From the NCBI GenBank assembly GCA_027923505.1, contig BROI01000001.1, forward strand, positions 1,916,001-1,980,000: a DNA stretch of 64,000 nucleotides. The letters run 5' to 3'. This DNA is from Mayamaea pseudoterrestris. Its lineage: Eukaryota; Bacillariophyta; Bacillariophyceae; Sellaphorales; Sellaphoraceae. Made by a program: the position numbers and the translations under genes. Shown one piece after another: positions 9,918 to 20,370 of this stretch (position 1 is its first letter; each line of letters begins with the position of its first letter). The notes under the pieces were generated by a model that was not told the origin of the DNA, searched no databases, and was given only the letters and a program-made list of their open reading frames with translations.

Positions 9918-11381
9918 CTAGAACCCAAACGACGATTGCTGCGCATATTGCGGCGCAGGCGGCGCACCAAAGGGTGTCTGCGGCGACGGAGGTTGCTGTC
10001 CATAGTACGACATTGCAGGATTTTGTGCCGGCTGCTGTGGAGGTTGATGCTGCTGTTGCTGCTGCGGAGGCTGCGCAAACGATGGCGCCGATCCATAACT
10101 CGCATAACTTTGGGCACTCGGCGACTGCAGTGCCTGTTGGAAATTGCCAGTCGAGTTGTACATTGGTCCTCCTCCTCCATACTGCTGCTGCTGAAGCGGC
10201 GGAGGTGGATTCATGGCGTACGCACTTGGAGCTGGCGCACCAGCAGTCGGCTGATAGGGAGTCAAGGCGCCAACGTTGCCCGTCGCATCTGGCTGACCGG
10301 TAAAGGAGCCATTTGGCGCCTGTCCAAACGCTTGTGTCGGTGGTTGCTGACCAAACGCCTGCTGCTGTCCGTAGGCATCGTAGCTCGCTGGAGGCGCCTG
10401 CTGCTGCTGTCCATACATGTTTCCATATCCTGCTTGCGCAGTTTGCTGGCCATAACTTGGTGAGGTCGCTGCTGGTTGTGCTTGACCATACATTCCTCCT
10501 CCAGCAGAATATGGTTGCTCGTACGACAATTGCTGCTGCTGTTGTGGCTGCTGCTGCTGCGGCTGTCCATAGGCATTGTGAAACGACCCCTGCGACTGAA
10601 GTCGCTGCGAGTCAAACGCCGAGTCTATGGAGAGACTGGATGTAAACTGCTGCTGTCCTCCAAACGCTGGAACCATTTGTTGCTGCAGCAATGGCGCTTG
10701 ATTCACAACCGGTTCGTCAAAGTTGAGCAAATTCTCCTCGCGCACCATGGGAGCCTGCTGCTGACTGCTCGAGCGATTACCAGAGTCATGACTACCAGTC
10801 TTTCGTATCTGCTGGTCTCGCAACTCCTTTAAACTCTCCACCTTGGCCGTGGCAATGGCCTTGCGCTCCTCGGGCGACATGGGTGAGTCGCGTCCGCCGC
10901 CATGTTGCCGCTGCCCACCACGAGGTTCCACGTCGCGCACCTGCATGCGCGGCGTACCGAGTTCAAAGATGCGATTGAACTGAAAGTAGCTCACTCCGTT
11001 GACTCTCAAGTCAAAGGGTTTCACGTCCGGAAACTCTGGTTGCTTTGGCTGCGTAATGAAATGCACTCGATACTTGTCGTTGCCTTCCTTCAAACTAAAC
11101 ACATGCTGCCAGGACCGATCCTGCGTCCATCCATTCATACCCGACTCGCTATAGTGAACCTCCTTGCCGTCCACAAAGAGGTTGCGCTTGCCCGACGCCA
11201 AGCTCCAGACAAAGGTGAGCTCGTGCTCCGAGCCGCGACACTGCGCACCCGTCGAGCCGTCGCGGCAGGCCTGCGGATTGGCAAAGCCGAATTTAAATAA
11301 AATCTTCTTTTTGGAAAAGCCAAGCGTCTTGGCGGCATTCTTGACGCTGTAGTCAACTTGGTAGGGAATGAAAGTTGACAT
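9918..11381 (-). CDS. Gln-rich protein with FAIM-like N-terminal beta region
   Basis: A 487-residue protein from ATG 11381 (MSTFIPYQVDYSVK). Residues ~1-170 are ordered: KKKILFKFGFANP, HELTFVWSLASGKRNLFVDG, WQHVFSLKEGNDKYRVHFI, PFDLRVNGVSYFQF. The SGKR-x4-VDGKE stretch and strand pattern resemble FAIM (Fas apoptotic inhibitory molecule); I offer this as a weak homology call. Residues ~175-230 are charged and helical (PEERKAIATAKVESLKELRD). The remaining ~250 residues are a Gln/Gly/Ala/Tyr-rich prion-like tract with repeated YGQQ and AFGQ units, encoded largely by CAG/CAA. Such tails mediate condensates or endocytic/RNA-granule assembly in other proteins, but no function is proven here. An upstream in-frame GTG/ATG-less extension exists but ATG 11381 precedes the conserved part. 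Confidence 0.72.
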   Translation of the reverse strand: MSTFIPYQVDYSVKNAAKTLGFSKKKILFKFGFANPQACRDGSTGAQCRGSEHELTFVWSLASGKRNLFVDGKEVHYSESGMNGWTQDRSWQHVFSLKEGNDKYRVHFITQPKQPEFPDVKPFDLRVNGVSYFQFNRIFELGTPRMQVRDVEPRGGQRQHGGGRDSPMSPEERKAIATAKVESLKELRDQQIRKTGSHDSGNRSSSQQQAPMVREENLLNFDEPVVNQAPLLQQQMVPAFGGQQQFTSSLSIDSAFDSQRLQSQGSFHNAYGQPQQQQPQQQQQLSYEQPYSAGGGMYGQAQPAATSPSYGQQTAQAGYGNMYGQQQQAPPASYDAYGQQQAFGQQPPTQAFGQAPNGSFTGQPDATGNVGALTPYQPTAGAPAPSAYAMNPPPPLQQQQYGGGGPMYNSTGNFQQALQSPSAQSYASYGSAPSFAQPPQQQQQHQPPQQPAQNPAMSYYGQQPPSPQTPFGAPPAPQYAQQSSFGF

Positions 11382-11985
11382 GGTTGTTATGTGCTGCAGT
11401 AGGTGCAAGCAAGCAAGCAGGGAGCAGTGACGTGGAACTCGAGTAGTTGGAGTTGTGAAAGCGGAGGCTGCAAGTGGAGTAAGCACGATGATTTAGACCT
11501 TTATCCAAAGCTTACTTCAACGGTGCTGCTCTCCAGTAGTAGCGACTATAGTAGAGTTGGTTTGATGCGACTAAACTGAACTGGCTGTATTGCAAGGTGT
11601 GATGGATGACCCGCGCAGTCGACGATCCTTGCGGTTCGTTTCGCACTACTTTTTGGCGTGCGTAATTGCGTTCGGCAATAGTCGTCAGGTAGAAAACGTG
11701 TGGGTTTGTAGACGCTAGCGAGTAGCTCGATCGCGGCCATGAACGTTAGCGCGTGCGCCGCACACGCACAGTTCAGCTACGGTACCGGTAGATGAAAGCA
11801 GATATAGCTCTACTGTACGAGTATGCATATGCAGCTGCTAATGATATGTTGTCAGCAAAAACTACGGATATCTACAATGCAGGTGTGCAAAGAATGATAG
11901 CCATGATGGCTTGCTTTGCGCATCCCATACATATCATCCACATGCATGCAAATGCAAAATAGAAACTATGTAATATACATACAAG
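11382..11985. other. Intergenic region
   Basis: About 0.6 kb between the start of the Gln-rich gene and the stop of the tetraspan gene. A run of ATG/CAT-containing short direct repeats (catgcatgcaaatgc near 11942) is visible, but no gene or RNA that I recognise. Confidence 0.45.
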
Positions 11986-14214
11986 CTAATCCAGATCATC
12001 TGAAGTATTCACTTGTATGAAGGCTTGATCTGGAAACTCACCAATATGAGCTGCCGCATGAAGCTGCGGGTCAAGTGTTTGTAATACTTGCCGCGAGGTA
12101 GCTCGGCTTTCATCAGCTAAGAGGGAACCGTCGCAACTGCCTTGCTCCGACCGATGATACAATTCCCTCAGTTGTATTACTTCCTCATCAAGGCTAACAT
12201 CTTCAGGGTTGCCATCCAGATATGATAAACATGACCCACCAATTGAGTACTCGCATTCATCGCAGTTAGTGGCATCATCATCTATCTCCTCGAGTGTTGT
12301 TGTGATGGTTTGCGAGCCGTCTGGATGTGTCAGGACTTTTATCGTCTTTTTCTCGTTTCCGCTATATTCGACTGTCACTGTGATCTTTTCAACATCTGCG
12401 TCCAGTGGCTGGATGTTAACAATCCTTTCAGATGGTACGTGACTGGCGCCACCACGATAAGAGTTGCTGATGGCGGCCTCATCCTGAAGCTGGGCTTCTC
12501 GTCCAGCTTGCTGACTTATATTCATGCCCTTAGGTTCCGGTAAATGGTCTTTGCTACGGAAGACTTTTGATGGAGCGTGATCGCTTACAGTGCTTGAATT
12601 GACTGGTAGAAATTTGCTTGCGTCGACAATGCTGATCAATGGCCCATCTGGCGGTGGCACGGAAATGACAATGACGCACAGAGAAACCATAAGCAGCACA
12701 TTCAGTATGACCCACACACTGTTATACAAACAAAGAGTGATTGGTGAGAAGGTGTTGAAGGATTGATCGCAAAATCTGATACAACGTTATCAGACGTACC
12801 CCAGCTTTCCAGGCACGCAGTCAACAAGATCGTTCATGCTGCACGTCTCCGTCTTGTACACAAAGAATGTCAAGAGCTGCGAAAATGTTGCGCACGGCAG
12901 CAGCAGGCGTATCATTAGCCAAATTTCCCTCCGCGCGCGATGCGCAAAGACTTGCCAAAGTTTGAGCAAGCATATAAAGGTCATTAAAAAGGCCGTGACG
13001 CCGCCAAAGATTCTGCCAGCCTGAAAGGGCGCGTCAAAATCCATTCGCGTCGCATGCGGATAGTCGACGCATCCAATCAACTTGCCGCGGTAGTATACGC
13101 CGCGCGAAAAGAGACCGACGCCCGAAAAGTTGTCCTGACTGCCATTGGACGGTCCCACCAGCATGAAGGTGCATCGCTGGACTCCAATTATGCTCAAGAG
13201 CCATGATACCAAAAATAGACAAAGGAGCGTAATGCGAAAGATTCGTTGACTACGCCAACCCATGATGGTATTTGCGTTCGAGTTTCTACCTGCCGCCTCT
13301 ATCGCAAATGACGGCGGCAGATTGTATGGATCAAGCTCTTCCATGGCAGCCTCGGGGCAAGCGTTGATTGTAGCTCTTGCTGCTTTGGCATGCGAACGAT
13401 CGTACGCATATTTATTTTGTAAATTCACCCGCTTATTTGATGCTTTCGGTGTAGTCGTTCGCTCAAGATGATGCGTCGGCGACTCCTGCCACCAGGCGAG
13501 CCAAGCAGTTGTTGGAACAGACTCGAGATAATACATGGCGGCCGCTGTTCCGAGAATAATGACGTTAAATGACGACAATATCCCTTGATGATTCGATGAT
13601 TGGAGTTAACATTTGTGAGACGGAAAAGAGACATGACGCCTTTGTGCAGCTCACGACGAAGAAAACGTACCAACTCCAGTCAACTTGCAGTCGCTCACTT
13701 GACACAAGTAGTCACTGCCGAGCGCAAAGAAAGTAAACATTTGCGACACTGTTGCCGTCATGAGCAAGTATTTCCCAAGCGACCAAAGAAGCTTGCCGCT
13801 GCGACGAGGCAGGCAGCACAGCACCGTCAGCAAGCACGCCAAGCTTGTGCAGGAAAAGAGCGCCGTGAACGTTCCAAACGCTCGTCCGGCCTTGAGCATG
13901 GAATCAAAATCGTCGTGGTCAGTGTACTGGACGCATCCAAGCTTGGCGCCAGTGTCATTGTCGTAAATGGATCGACTGTAGAGGCCGACTTGGATCTTGT
14001 CGACGAGTCCGGCGCTTGACGAAACGTTTTGCGTATTTTCAATCATGAAAGAGCATTGCGTCAAGGCCAAAATGGAAAAGAGCGTCGCCAAAGTATGTGT
14101 CGCAAGCAACAGGATTTTGCGAGATGGATAGTATAAACTCCATTGCGAATTGTTCAAGGATCGTTCCTCCATGCTAACGGTGCTGCTTTGGGTTGTCGAC
14201 GAGAAGAATGTCAT
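11986..14214 (-). CDS. Fused tandem four-TM (tetraspan-type) membrane protein
   Basis: Three exons, 14214-13671, 13583-12800 and 12718-11986 (introns 13584-13670 and 12719-12799, both with GTACG-type donors), give 686 residues in one frame. The protein holds two homologous four-TM modules. Module 1: TM1 ~33-52, loop with VGLYSRSIYDNDTGAKLGC, TM2 and TM3 ~107-160, TM4 ~185-204. Module 2: TM5 ~298-315, loop with VGLFSRGVYYRGKLIGC, TM6 ~375-393, TM7 ~403-424, TM8 ~444-465. Both loops share CSFM or CTFM, a xGL(Y/F)SR motif and an LGC/IGC cysteine. Each intron falls at the same place, just before the last TM of its module. No stop separates the modules, so they are one gene rather than neighbours. 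The ~220-residue C-terminal tail is acidic. Topology recalls claudin-like or other tetraspan proteins; function unknown. Confidence 0.8.
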
Positions 14215-14546
14215 GTTCTGTTCGATTCAATTGTCTCGTTGCTGTTCTTGCTCTTGTCTCATGCACCCCCATTGGCAACTCCATGCCCTTGACGCCACTT
14301 CGAGTTTGCGGAAAGCGTTGCAGCATGGTACAATTTTTGGGTGCGCAACGCATGGTCCCGCTGGCTCGAGGTGCGCGATGAAACGATGGACGAGGAAAGC
14401 GTGACATAACCGGTGCGACATTTGTCATGGGATCCTCATTCATTCGTTCGTTCTGATTCACACAGCTTTGCCATGCCGATGACAAAATTCATTGATCGAC
14501 TTTCGACAATCAACCTATCAAGACGCGAGCTAAGCTACCATTGACA

Positions 14547-16599
14547 ATGCTAAAAACTTTAGCATCTCTCTCGCTTTCGCTACTAGTGACATTCCAAAAA
14601 TCCATTGCCTTTGCTCCAGCATCTTCGCATCACTCATTGCCACAACATCCAAAGCACCGACTACCAACATCTTTGCAAGCATCAAAGTCACACAATGACA
14701 TTACATCGGAAGCAGACATTGTCGTGATTGGCTCTGGACTCGCCGGCTTGTCGTGCGCCGCGTTACTGGCCCACTGCGGACGCAAGGTACTCGTGCTCGA
14801 GTCGCACGACACGCCAGGCGGATGTGCGCACAGCTGGGAGCGCAAGGGGTTTCACTTTGAGAGTGGACCGTCTTTGTATAGTGGCTTGAGTATGGATCGG
14901 TCGCCGAATCCTTTGAAGAATGTCATGCAAATTATAGAGGAGGACTGCGAATGGATCACGTATGATCGATGGGGAACGGTATTGCCGAGCAAGTAAGTTT
15001 TAAGGGTTCAAAGCAACGTTTATTGCGTTCGACAAGGATACTAAGACTCAGGACGTCTGTCTTTGTTTATATTTTTGAACTCTGCAGAGAAAAGTTTGCA
15101 GCCAAGCTCGGTCCAGAAGAGTTTGCCGACGTGCTCGAGAAATATGGTGGACCAGGTGCGCAGGAGGAGTTTGATAGGCTCATGGCTCGCATGAAGCCGC
15201 TCTCTAACGCGGCGCAAGGTGAGTGATTTGTGTTGGTAAATTGGAGTGATATTTGCATGTGGCTGTCGAATGTATTCTTGATGTTTAAAGTGTGCCGCTA
15301 AGTTGTCACTGCATCCATCTCGAGTCAGCTCTCACCTCGCTGGCGCTGCGAGAGGACCCTTGGGCGATTATTACTTTGTTAAAGTACCCAAAGGAGCTCC
15401 TTACTACGCTAAGCCAAGGCCAGCAGCTTAACGAGCCATTCGCCAAGGTCATGGAGGAGATTGGAATAAAAAATGAGTTTGTCAAGAATTGGCTCGACAT
15501 GCTTTGCTTTTTACTTCAAGGCATGCCAGCGGCGTCCACCATGAACGCAGTCATGGCGTACATGCTGGCAGACTGGTATCGACCTGGCGTGGTTTTGGAC
15601 TATCCAAAGGGAGGCAGTGGCGCAATTGCCGATGCGCTTGTGCGTGGTGTGACAAAGCATGGATCCAAAGTGATAATGAACGCGCATGTTGACGAGATTT
15701 TGGTGGAGGACGGGCGAGCGTCAGGTGTCAAACTTGCAGACGGCACGATTGTTCGCGCCAAGGAAGCAGTCGTCTCCAATGCAGATCTCTTTGTGACAAA
15801 CTCGCTACTATCTGCTGCTCGGCAAGCTGGTGAGCTACCAACTGAAATGGCGGAGGAGATGGACCGCTTGACAAGCACCCAAGTTGATGCTCCAGGTGCT
15901 GTGCGCAATTTGCCATCATTCATCCATTTGCATGCAGGCATTGATGCTACGGGTCTACCTGAAGTTCCGAGTGCAGACTTTCCAGCTCAATGGGCGGTAA
16001 TACGCGACTGGGAGCGTGGAGTAGAAGCGCCTCGAAATATAGTGTTGTGCAGCATGCCGTCATTGATTGATCCAACCATGGCTCCATCAGGCAAGCATGT
16101 GCTGCATGCATATACCCCCGCTACGGAACCGTATGAAGATTGGGCAAACATGGACCGGCAATCAAGCGAGTACAAGAAAAAGAAGGAAGATGCAGCCGAC
16201 TTTTTGTGGAGCGCCATTGAGGAGTACATTCCCGATGCTCGAAAACGTGCTGTTCCGGGAACTGTACAAATAGGAACACCTTTGACCCATGAACGATTCC
16301 TTCGACGAACCGCGTAAGTATTTTAGTGTTTGCACTTGATGGTTTATTCTCTTTACCCTAACTCATTGCACCATCGCTCCTTGCACAGCGGAAGTTACGG
16401 AGCCCGCATCGACGTTGGCAAGGGCGAGACACTGCCGGCACACAAGACCAAGCTTAAAGGCTTGTATCGAACTGGGGACTATTCATTCCCTGGCATTGGA
16501 GTGCCGGCAACGGCAGCGGCTGGTGCAATCGTTGCAAACAGCATTGTATCTGTCGGCGACCACTTGAAGATGCTGAACAAAATCAGGCTACCATCGTAA
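14547..16599 (+). CDS. Carotenoid isomerase-like (CRTISO family) flavin oxidoreductase, plastid-targeted
   Basis: Four exons, 14547-14992, 15088-15218, 15329-16313 and 16389-16599, all GT-AG, give 590 residues. The exon 3 start was chosen because it alone keeps phase with the GTGAGT donor at 15219. The N-terminus (MLKTLASLSLSLLVTFQKS) is a signal peptide followed by IAFAP, matching the AFAP cleavage motif of diatom bipartite plastid leaders, then a Ser/His-rich transit region. The FAD-binding fold begins at ADIVVIGSGLAGLSCAALLA with the following acidic LVLESHDTPGG. The C-terminal FAD motif is LYRTGDYSFPGIGVPATAAA with GAIVAN. The family includes carotene cis-trans isomerases, desaturases and retinol-saturase-like enzymes; the fold supports CRTISO-like, but the substrate is not decided by sequence. 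Convergent with the hydrolase downstream, 40 bp between stops. Confidence 0.85.
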
Positions 16600-16639
16600 A
16601 TCAATTATGTTCAAATTTGGCTGGCAGATGTATGTAACG

Positions 16640-17850
16640 CTATTGCTTGCTATTAAGTACGAAGCTTACCACTATATTTGTCATTCGATGCCTTCCTTCC
16701 AGTAAATGCACGGCATGATCGCACTCCGTCAATATGCTCCACGTTCGGTCCGACGCACGCCCCAGTCGACAAAACAGCTCCTGCTGCACATGCAATGGAG
16801 CGTACGGATCTTGATCGCCAGCTAGCACTAGTGTAGGAATGTTGATGCGAGCAGGATCGCAATTGTTGAATTGATACAAATGCTTCCACCTGGCCTTGAT
16901 TGGATCTGAAATGAGAGCGGCTTCGGCAAATTTGCAGGCGGGCATTGGAGGTATTGTTCCCTCAATGGTAAAGTCTTCGACTGCCGCATCAAACGTGTTG
17001 TAAACAGTCGTTTGGTTTTGCTTGCTTGTGTATAAAGGCTCCCTTGGATAGCGCACCATTGGGTCGTAAATGGAGCCGTACAATATAACCTTTGAGATGG
17101 GCGTACTCTTCTTTTGCGCCGCCAGTTGAGCAATGAGCGCTCCCTGGCTCCAGCCAAGTAGGCTGGGCTTTTGTGATCGCTCCACATGTGTCATTCCGTG
17201 ACGCTCGGCAATCCATTCCAAGACGGAGGTAGTGTCTTCGACGCAACGGTTTGGTTCAACATGGTTTGACTCATCGTAAGGAGTGCCACCAAAGCCTCGA
17301 AAGTCCATCATGTAAGGTTGCAGGCCTAGAAACATGAATACAGCATGATGAGAAACGAGTTTTCGGGCAGCATGGTTGTTAGACATCTCTCCTTACGACG
17401 CACGCACGCACCTTTGGCCAATAACGCTTCCATGAACGATCGTGACTCTTCACTCGCCTGTCGATCACTCTGCGCGTCCAAGTGCAAATGAAAGACTGGC
17501 ACCGATGACCAAGTGCGCCCATGCAGTAGTAGTATTGGATGCAACGTGGAATCTTGCTGGAACTGACTTGGTTCTTGACTTTGAATGCCATAGACGGCCA
17601 ATGGATGGTCATCTCCAGAGGCTGGTACGCTGTATACATCCAGCCCAGTCAATAAATGCGTTCCATTCGTTCCAAGAGGAGTGGTTTCAAAGGTTTTTGC
17701 GGACATTGTGCTTGCTATTGCTGTAAAGGAACGTTTCGTTCTGGTGGCAATCGGCATCAAGGCTGAACAACCTCGGCTAGTCGATCGCATTAATACTGCA
17801 AGAACCATGATGAACGTGCAGCTATATAACTCGTGAAACAGTTTTATCAT
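16640..17850 (-). CDS. Alpha/beta hydrolase with N-terminal targeting sequence
   Basis: Two exons, 17850-17412 and 17325-16640 (intron 17326-17411, GTGCGT...TAG), give 374 residues. The first ~30 residues are hydrophobic (CTFIMVLAVLMRS) and could be a signal or organelle leader. Core motifs: oxyanion-hole region PILLLHGRTWSS (~residue 110), DFRGFGGTPYDES after the splice, nucleophile elbow LLGWSQGA (Ser ~206), acid VLAGDQDPYAP and histidine ECDHAVHLLEG. The catalytic triad is therefore complete. The substrate is unknown; the family spans esterases, peptidases and haloperoxidase-like enzymes. The gene ends 40 bp from the CRTISO-like stop, so the two 3' UTRs must overlap in antisense. Confidence 0.83.
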
Positions 17851-18223
17851 CTACCAGCAAGTAAAGGCAAAATGACAGTTTGATAATGCAGCTTTTGGTC
17901 AAGTTCTTCGCAAAAGGGGAGGTCATCGCCGATTGCCAACATCATCAAACGCGTTCACTTTCGTGGTTCCGCGACAAGATGAGTGCCGGTACGAGGGCCG
18001 CTACTTATTTCGACGAAGCAACTGAAATCGCCGCTAGGATGGATATGAATCCGTGTAATGGTAAAGTAAACTAAAGTATTTTACTGTATTGTATATGTAT
18101 GTTCTATATCTAGTGTGCGAGTGCACGCGACGGCGTGCTTCAAAGCTCTGACTGGCAGTGAATGGAGAGTGCTTTAATAAATCAATGACAAGTTGGACAG
18201 TGCAAGTAAACATGCCTTTCAGC
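17851..18223. other. Intergenic region
   Basis: A 373-bp stretch between the start of the alpha/beta hydrolase and the stop of the metalloprotease, both on the minus strand. It is expected to hold the hydrolase promoter and the protease 3' UTR. No gene is recognised; the short plus-strand frame at 17880 has no supporting features. Confidence 0.4.
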
Positions 18224-19622
18224 TTATGGATCGCCAAGGGCAAGGTTCATGCCCTTGAGGTAGCTCCATCGGTTGAGGGAAGTTCCACCGGCACCGTTGC
18301 CGGCGCTGGTACGATTGGACGCAGCGACGGGAGCGGCGGAATCTGTAGTATTGCTGCGTTGATCTCCCGACGAGAGTGTTTCGTTACTCTTGCCTTTTGT
18401 AGTTGTTTCCCCGCCACCCGCATATGCCGCATTGTACTCTGTTACATTCATTGCATTGCTCAAGGGATAAGCCGACGCGGACCGATATTGCTCGTAGGCA
18501 GCCAGCATGCGCTCGATTTGCCCATCTGTGAACCGTCCCCGTTGACTCCAGCACGTTGGCGTTAAAAAGTTCATCATATTGTCAACAGGGTCGACGCCAC
18601 TGTCAACGCCGTCGGCATCCATGCACGTGTCAAGCACGTAGGCGGTCCAGCACGAGTCCGAGCCAATGTAGTCTTCCGTGGGCCCAAAGTGGGCAGGAGT
18701 ATCGGTAACTCCATCGCCGCTCATTGTGTAACCAAAGTTAGTCCAAGTACCCGGTTGACATCCGCCCTCTAAGCAATGGAGAGAAGCAGTCAGAGGGGTG
18801 TGATTAACATGATGGAGGTACTACCCATGAACGACTCTACAAAAGCTAGCACTCACCAAACGTGTGAAACAATCCAAGAAAATGACCCGTCTCATGCACC
18901 AGCGTCTGAAACGCCGAAATACCATCAACGACAGACGGATTAATCATGACAATGCCATCCTGATTCGTTCCCGCATTGTTTGGAAAGGACGACCATCCGT
19001 ACGATCCATACTCGCCAAAGTTTGACCACGGATCGCACAAGTAAACGTTCAGCACGTTGCGGCCCGGCACGCGGAGTGATTGCTTGAAGTTTTGTTCGTT
19101 TCCAGCGCTGCAGTCGTACCAGTCGGTGTTCTCCGTGTATGTGACTTGTGCGAGCGTAAAATTGAATGGCGTATTGGAAAAACCCTTTTGCAGAGCCGTC
19201 ATGTAGCCGCTTTGAATGTCACTTTGCGAAACGTATCCCTTGCTGGCGTCGTAAATGACGTGAACCGCCACCTTGATTGTATATTGAACGCTGGCGAGGT
19301 TTCGTCGGTTTGCTTCGTTCGCCTTTTTCCAGTCGCTGACGGCGACGCCCATGTTGATTTTAAGTTCGTCGGTCGGAGACTGGCTACCGCACAAGTATGA
19401 CGTAGATTTTGCTAAACTTCTTAATTGTTTTGTAACATGCAAATGAGAAGAGGCGGTATGGTTGCTATTGTTCGAGCCATAATCAAGCATGCGTCCATCG
19501 CCATGGCCGCCACTGTTTCCTCGCAACGCCGGTCGGTCATGGTGGCTGCTGCAACCCAATGCTGCGCTAGTCAGTAGTAACAGCAGAAAGCCCGGAGCTA
19601 CCGGTAGTATACATATTGTCAT
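18224..19622 (-). CDS. Secreted M43 (pappalysin-type) zinc metalloprotease
   Basis: Two exons, 19622-18857 and 18768-18224 (88-nt intron 18769-18856), give 436 residues. ATG 19622 was chosen because it starts a clean signal peptide (MTICILPVAPGFLLLLLTSA). The zinc site HETGHFLGLFHTFG ends exon 1 and matches HExxHxxGxxH. Exon 2 begins with EGGCQPG and GDGVTDTPAHF, the signature that follows the zinc site in pappalysins, and the Met-turn is probably within NMMNFLTPTCW, followed by FTDGQIERM. Cysteines in the catalytic region suit an extracellular protein. The C-terminal ~60 residues are Ser/Thr/Asn-rich. M43 enzymes cleave extracellular substrates; targets here are unknown. The conserved catalytic Glu, three His and the GDGVTDTP block are all present. 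Confidence 0.88.
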
Positions 19623-19998
19623 GGTGAGAGCAATTTCTTTCCTCGTATAAACGAATGATTGTTGTAAATTTACACTCGTCAAAGCAATGAGGGAGAGGTC
19701 GGGAGGAGAATTGTTTGTGTGTGTGCGATTGTCGATGGTGGCAACAAGCGTGCCACAAGGGCGGTCGATGGAAGCGTTTCTCACGGTTACTTATGCACAC
19801 AATGACGTGTCGTCGAGGGTCACCAGCGAATGACGATTGTTCGACTGTCTGTTGACGGTTATGATTTGTTATGCCTTTTGCTTATTTAAGATAAACGAGC
19901 ACGTCAACACATGCAAATTGCGTAAGGGCTATTGTAAACGTGGACGCCATGACGGGCATGCGTTCCTACTCACTTACATCCTGAAAACGAACAATCAT
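19623..19998. other. Region between metalloprotease and gypsy element
   Basis: A 376-bp stretch holding the presumed promoter of the metalloprotease, ending at the outer edge of an LTR. No gene recognised. No short direct repeat of the 3' edge (acaatcat) is found at the other end of the element. Confidence 0.4.
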
Positions 19999-20224
19999 TG
20001 AAGTACCTATCGTAGGATGATATGTAAATGGAAATTATGATGGTATTTTAAAAGACTGCAATTGAAGATTGCCTCCATGGCGAGCCATCGCTTTAAAAGA
20101 GCGAGGATCGCAGATGTCGCAACAGGATCGCCCATCTTCGCTAATACCCGACGGGCGTGTCCGTTGACTGTCCGGCTCGCCGTTGAGGACGGGCCGGTGC
20201 ATGTGAATCGTGTCAGATAGCACA
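19999..20224 (-). repeat. LTR of the gypsy element (copy 1, 226 bp)
   Basis: Bounded by TG...CA in element direction; identical to the copy at 23735-23960. It abuts the purine-rich tract on its inner side. Confidence 0.88.
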
Positions 20225-20370
20225 CTCTCCCACACTAAGAGCGACCATGAGGGTAGCTGGGGTAAAATGTCTTCCTTCTTGTTTGTAAAGTGGCAGCGGC
20301 CTTCCTGTCGCACAGGGTGCCGTAATTTAGCTCGATCTTGGTAGATTGAAGCAAGGGAGCTGCGCAAACC

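Noticed and set aside
9843-10463. 206-codon plus-strand frame, very Arg/Leu-rich
   Set aside because: Antisense shadow of the CAG/CAA-rich Gln tract of the gene on the other strand; composition is explained by CTG repeats.
12790-13578. Treating the middle exon of the tetraspan gene as its own gene starting at 13578
   Set aside because: The frame there starts with TTG within a TM segment, and splice sites on both sides keep phase with flanking exons, so it is an internal exon.
20007-20225. Small open frames in the gypsy LTRs (also at 23743 and 28667)
   Set aside because: They lie wholly within LTR sequence and recur with it; not genes.
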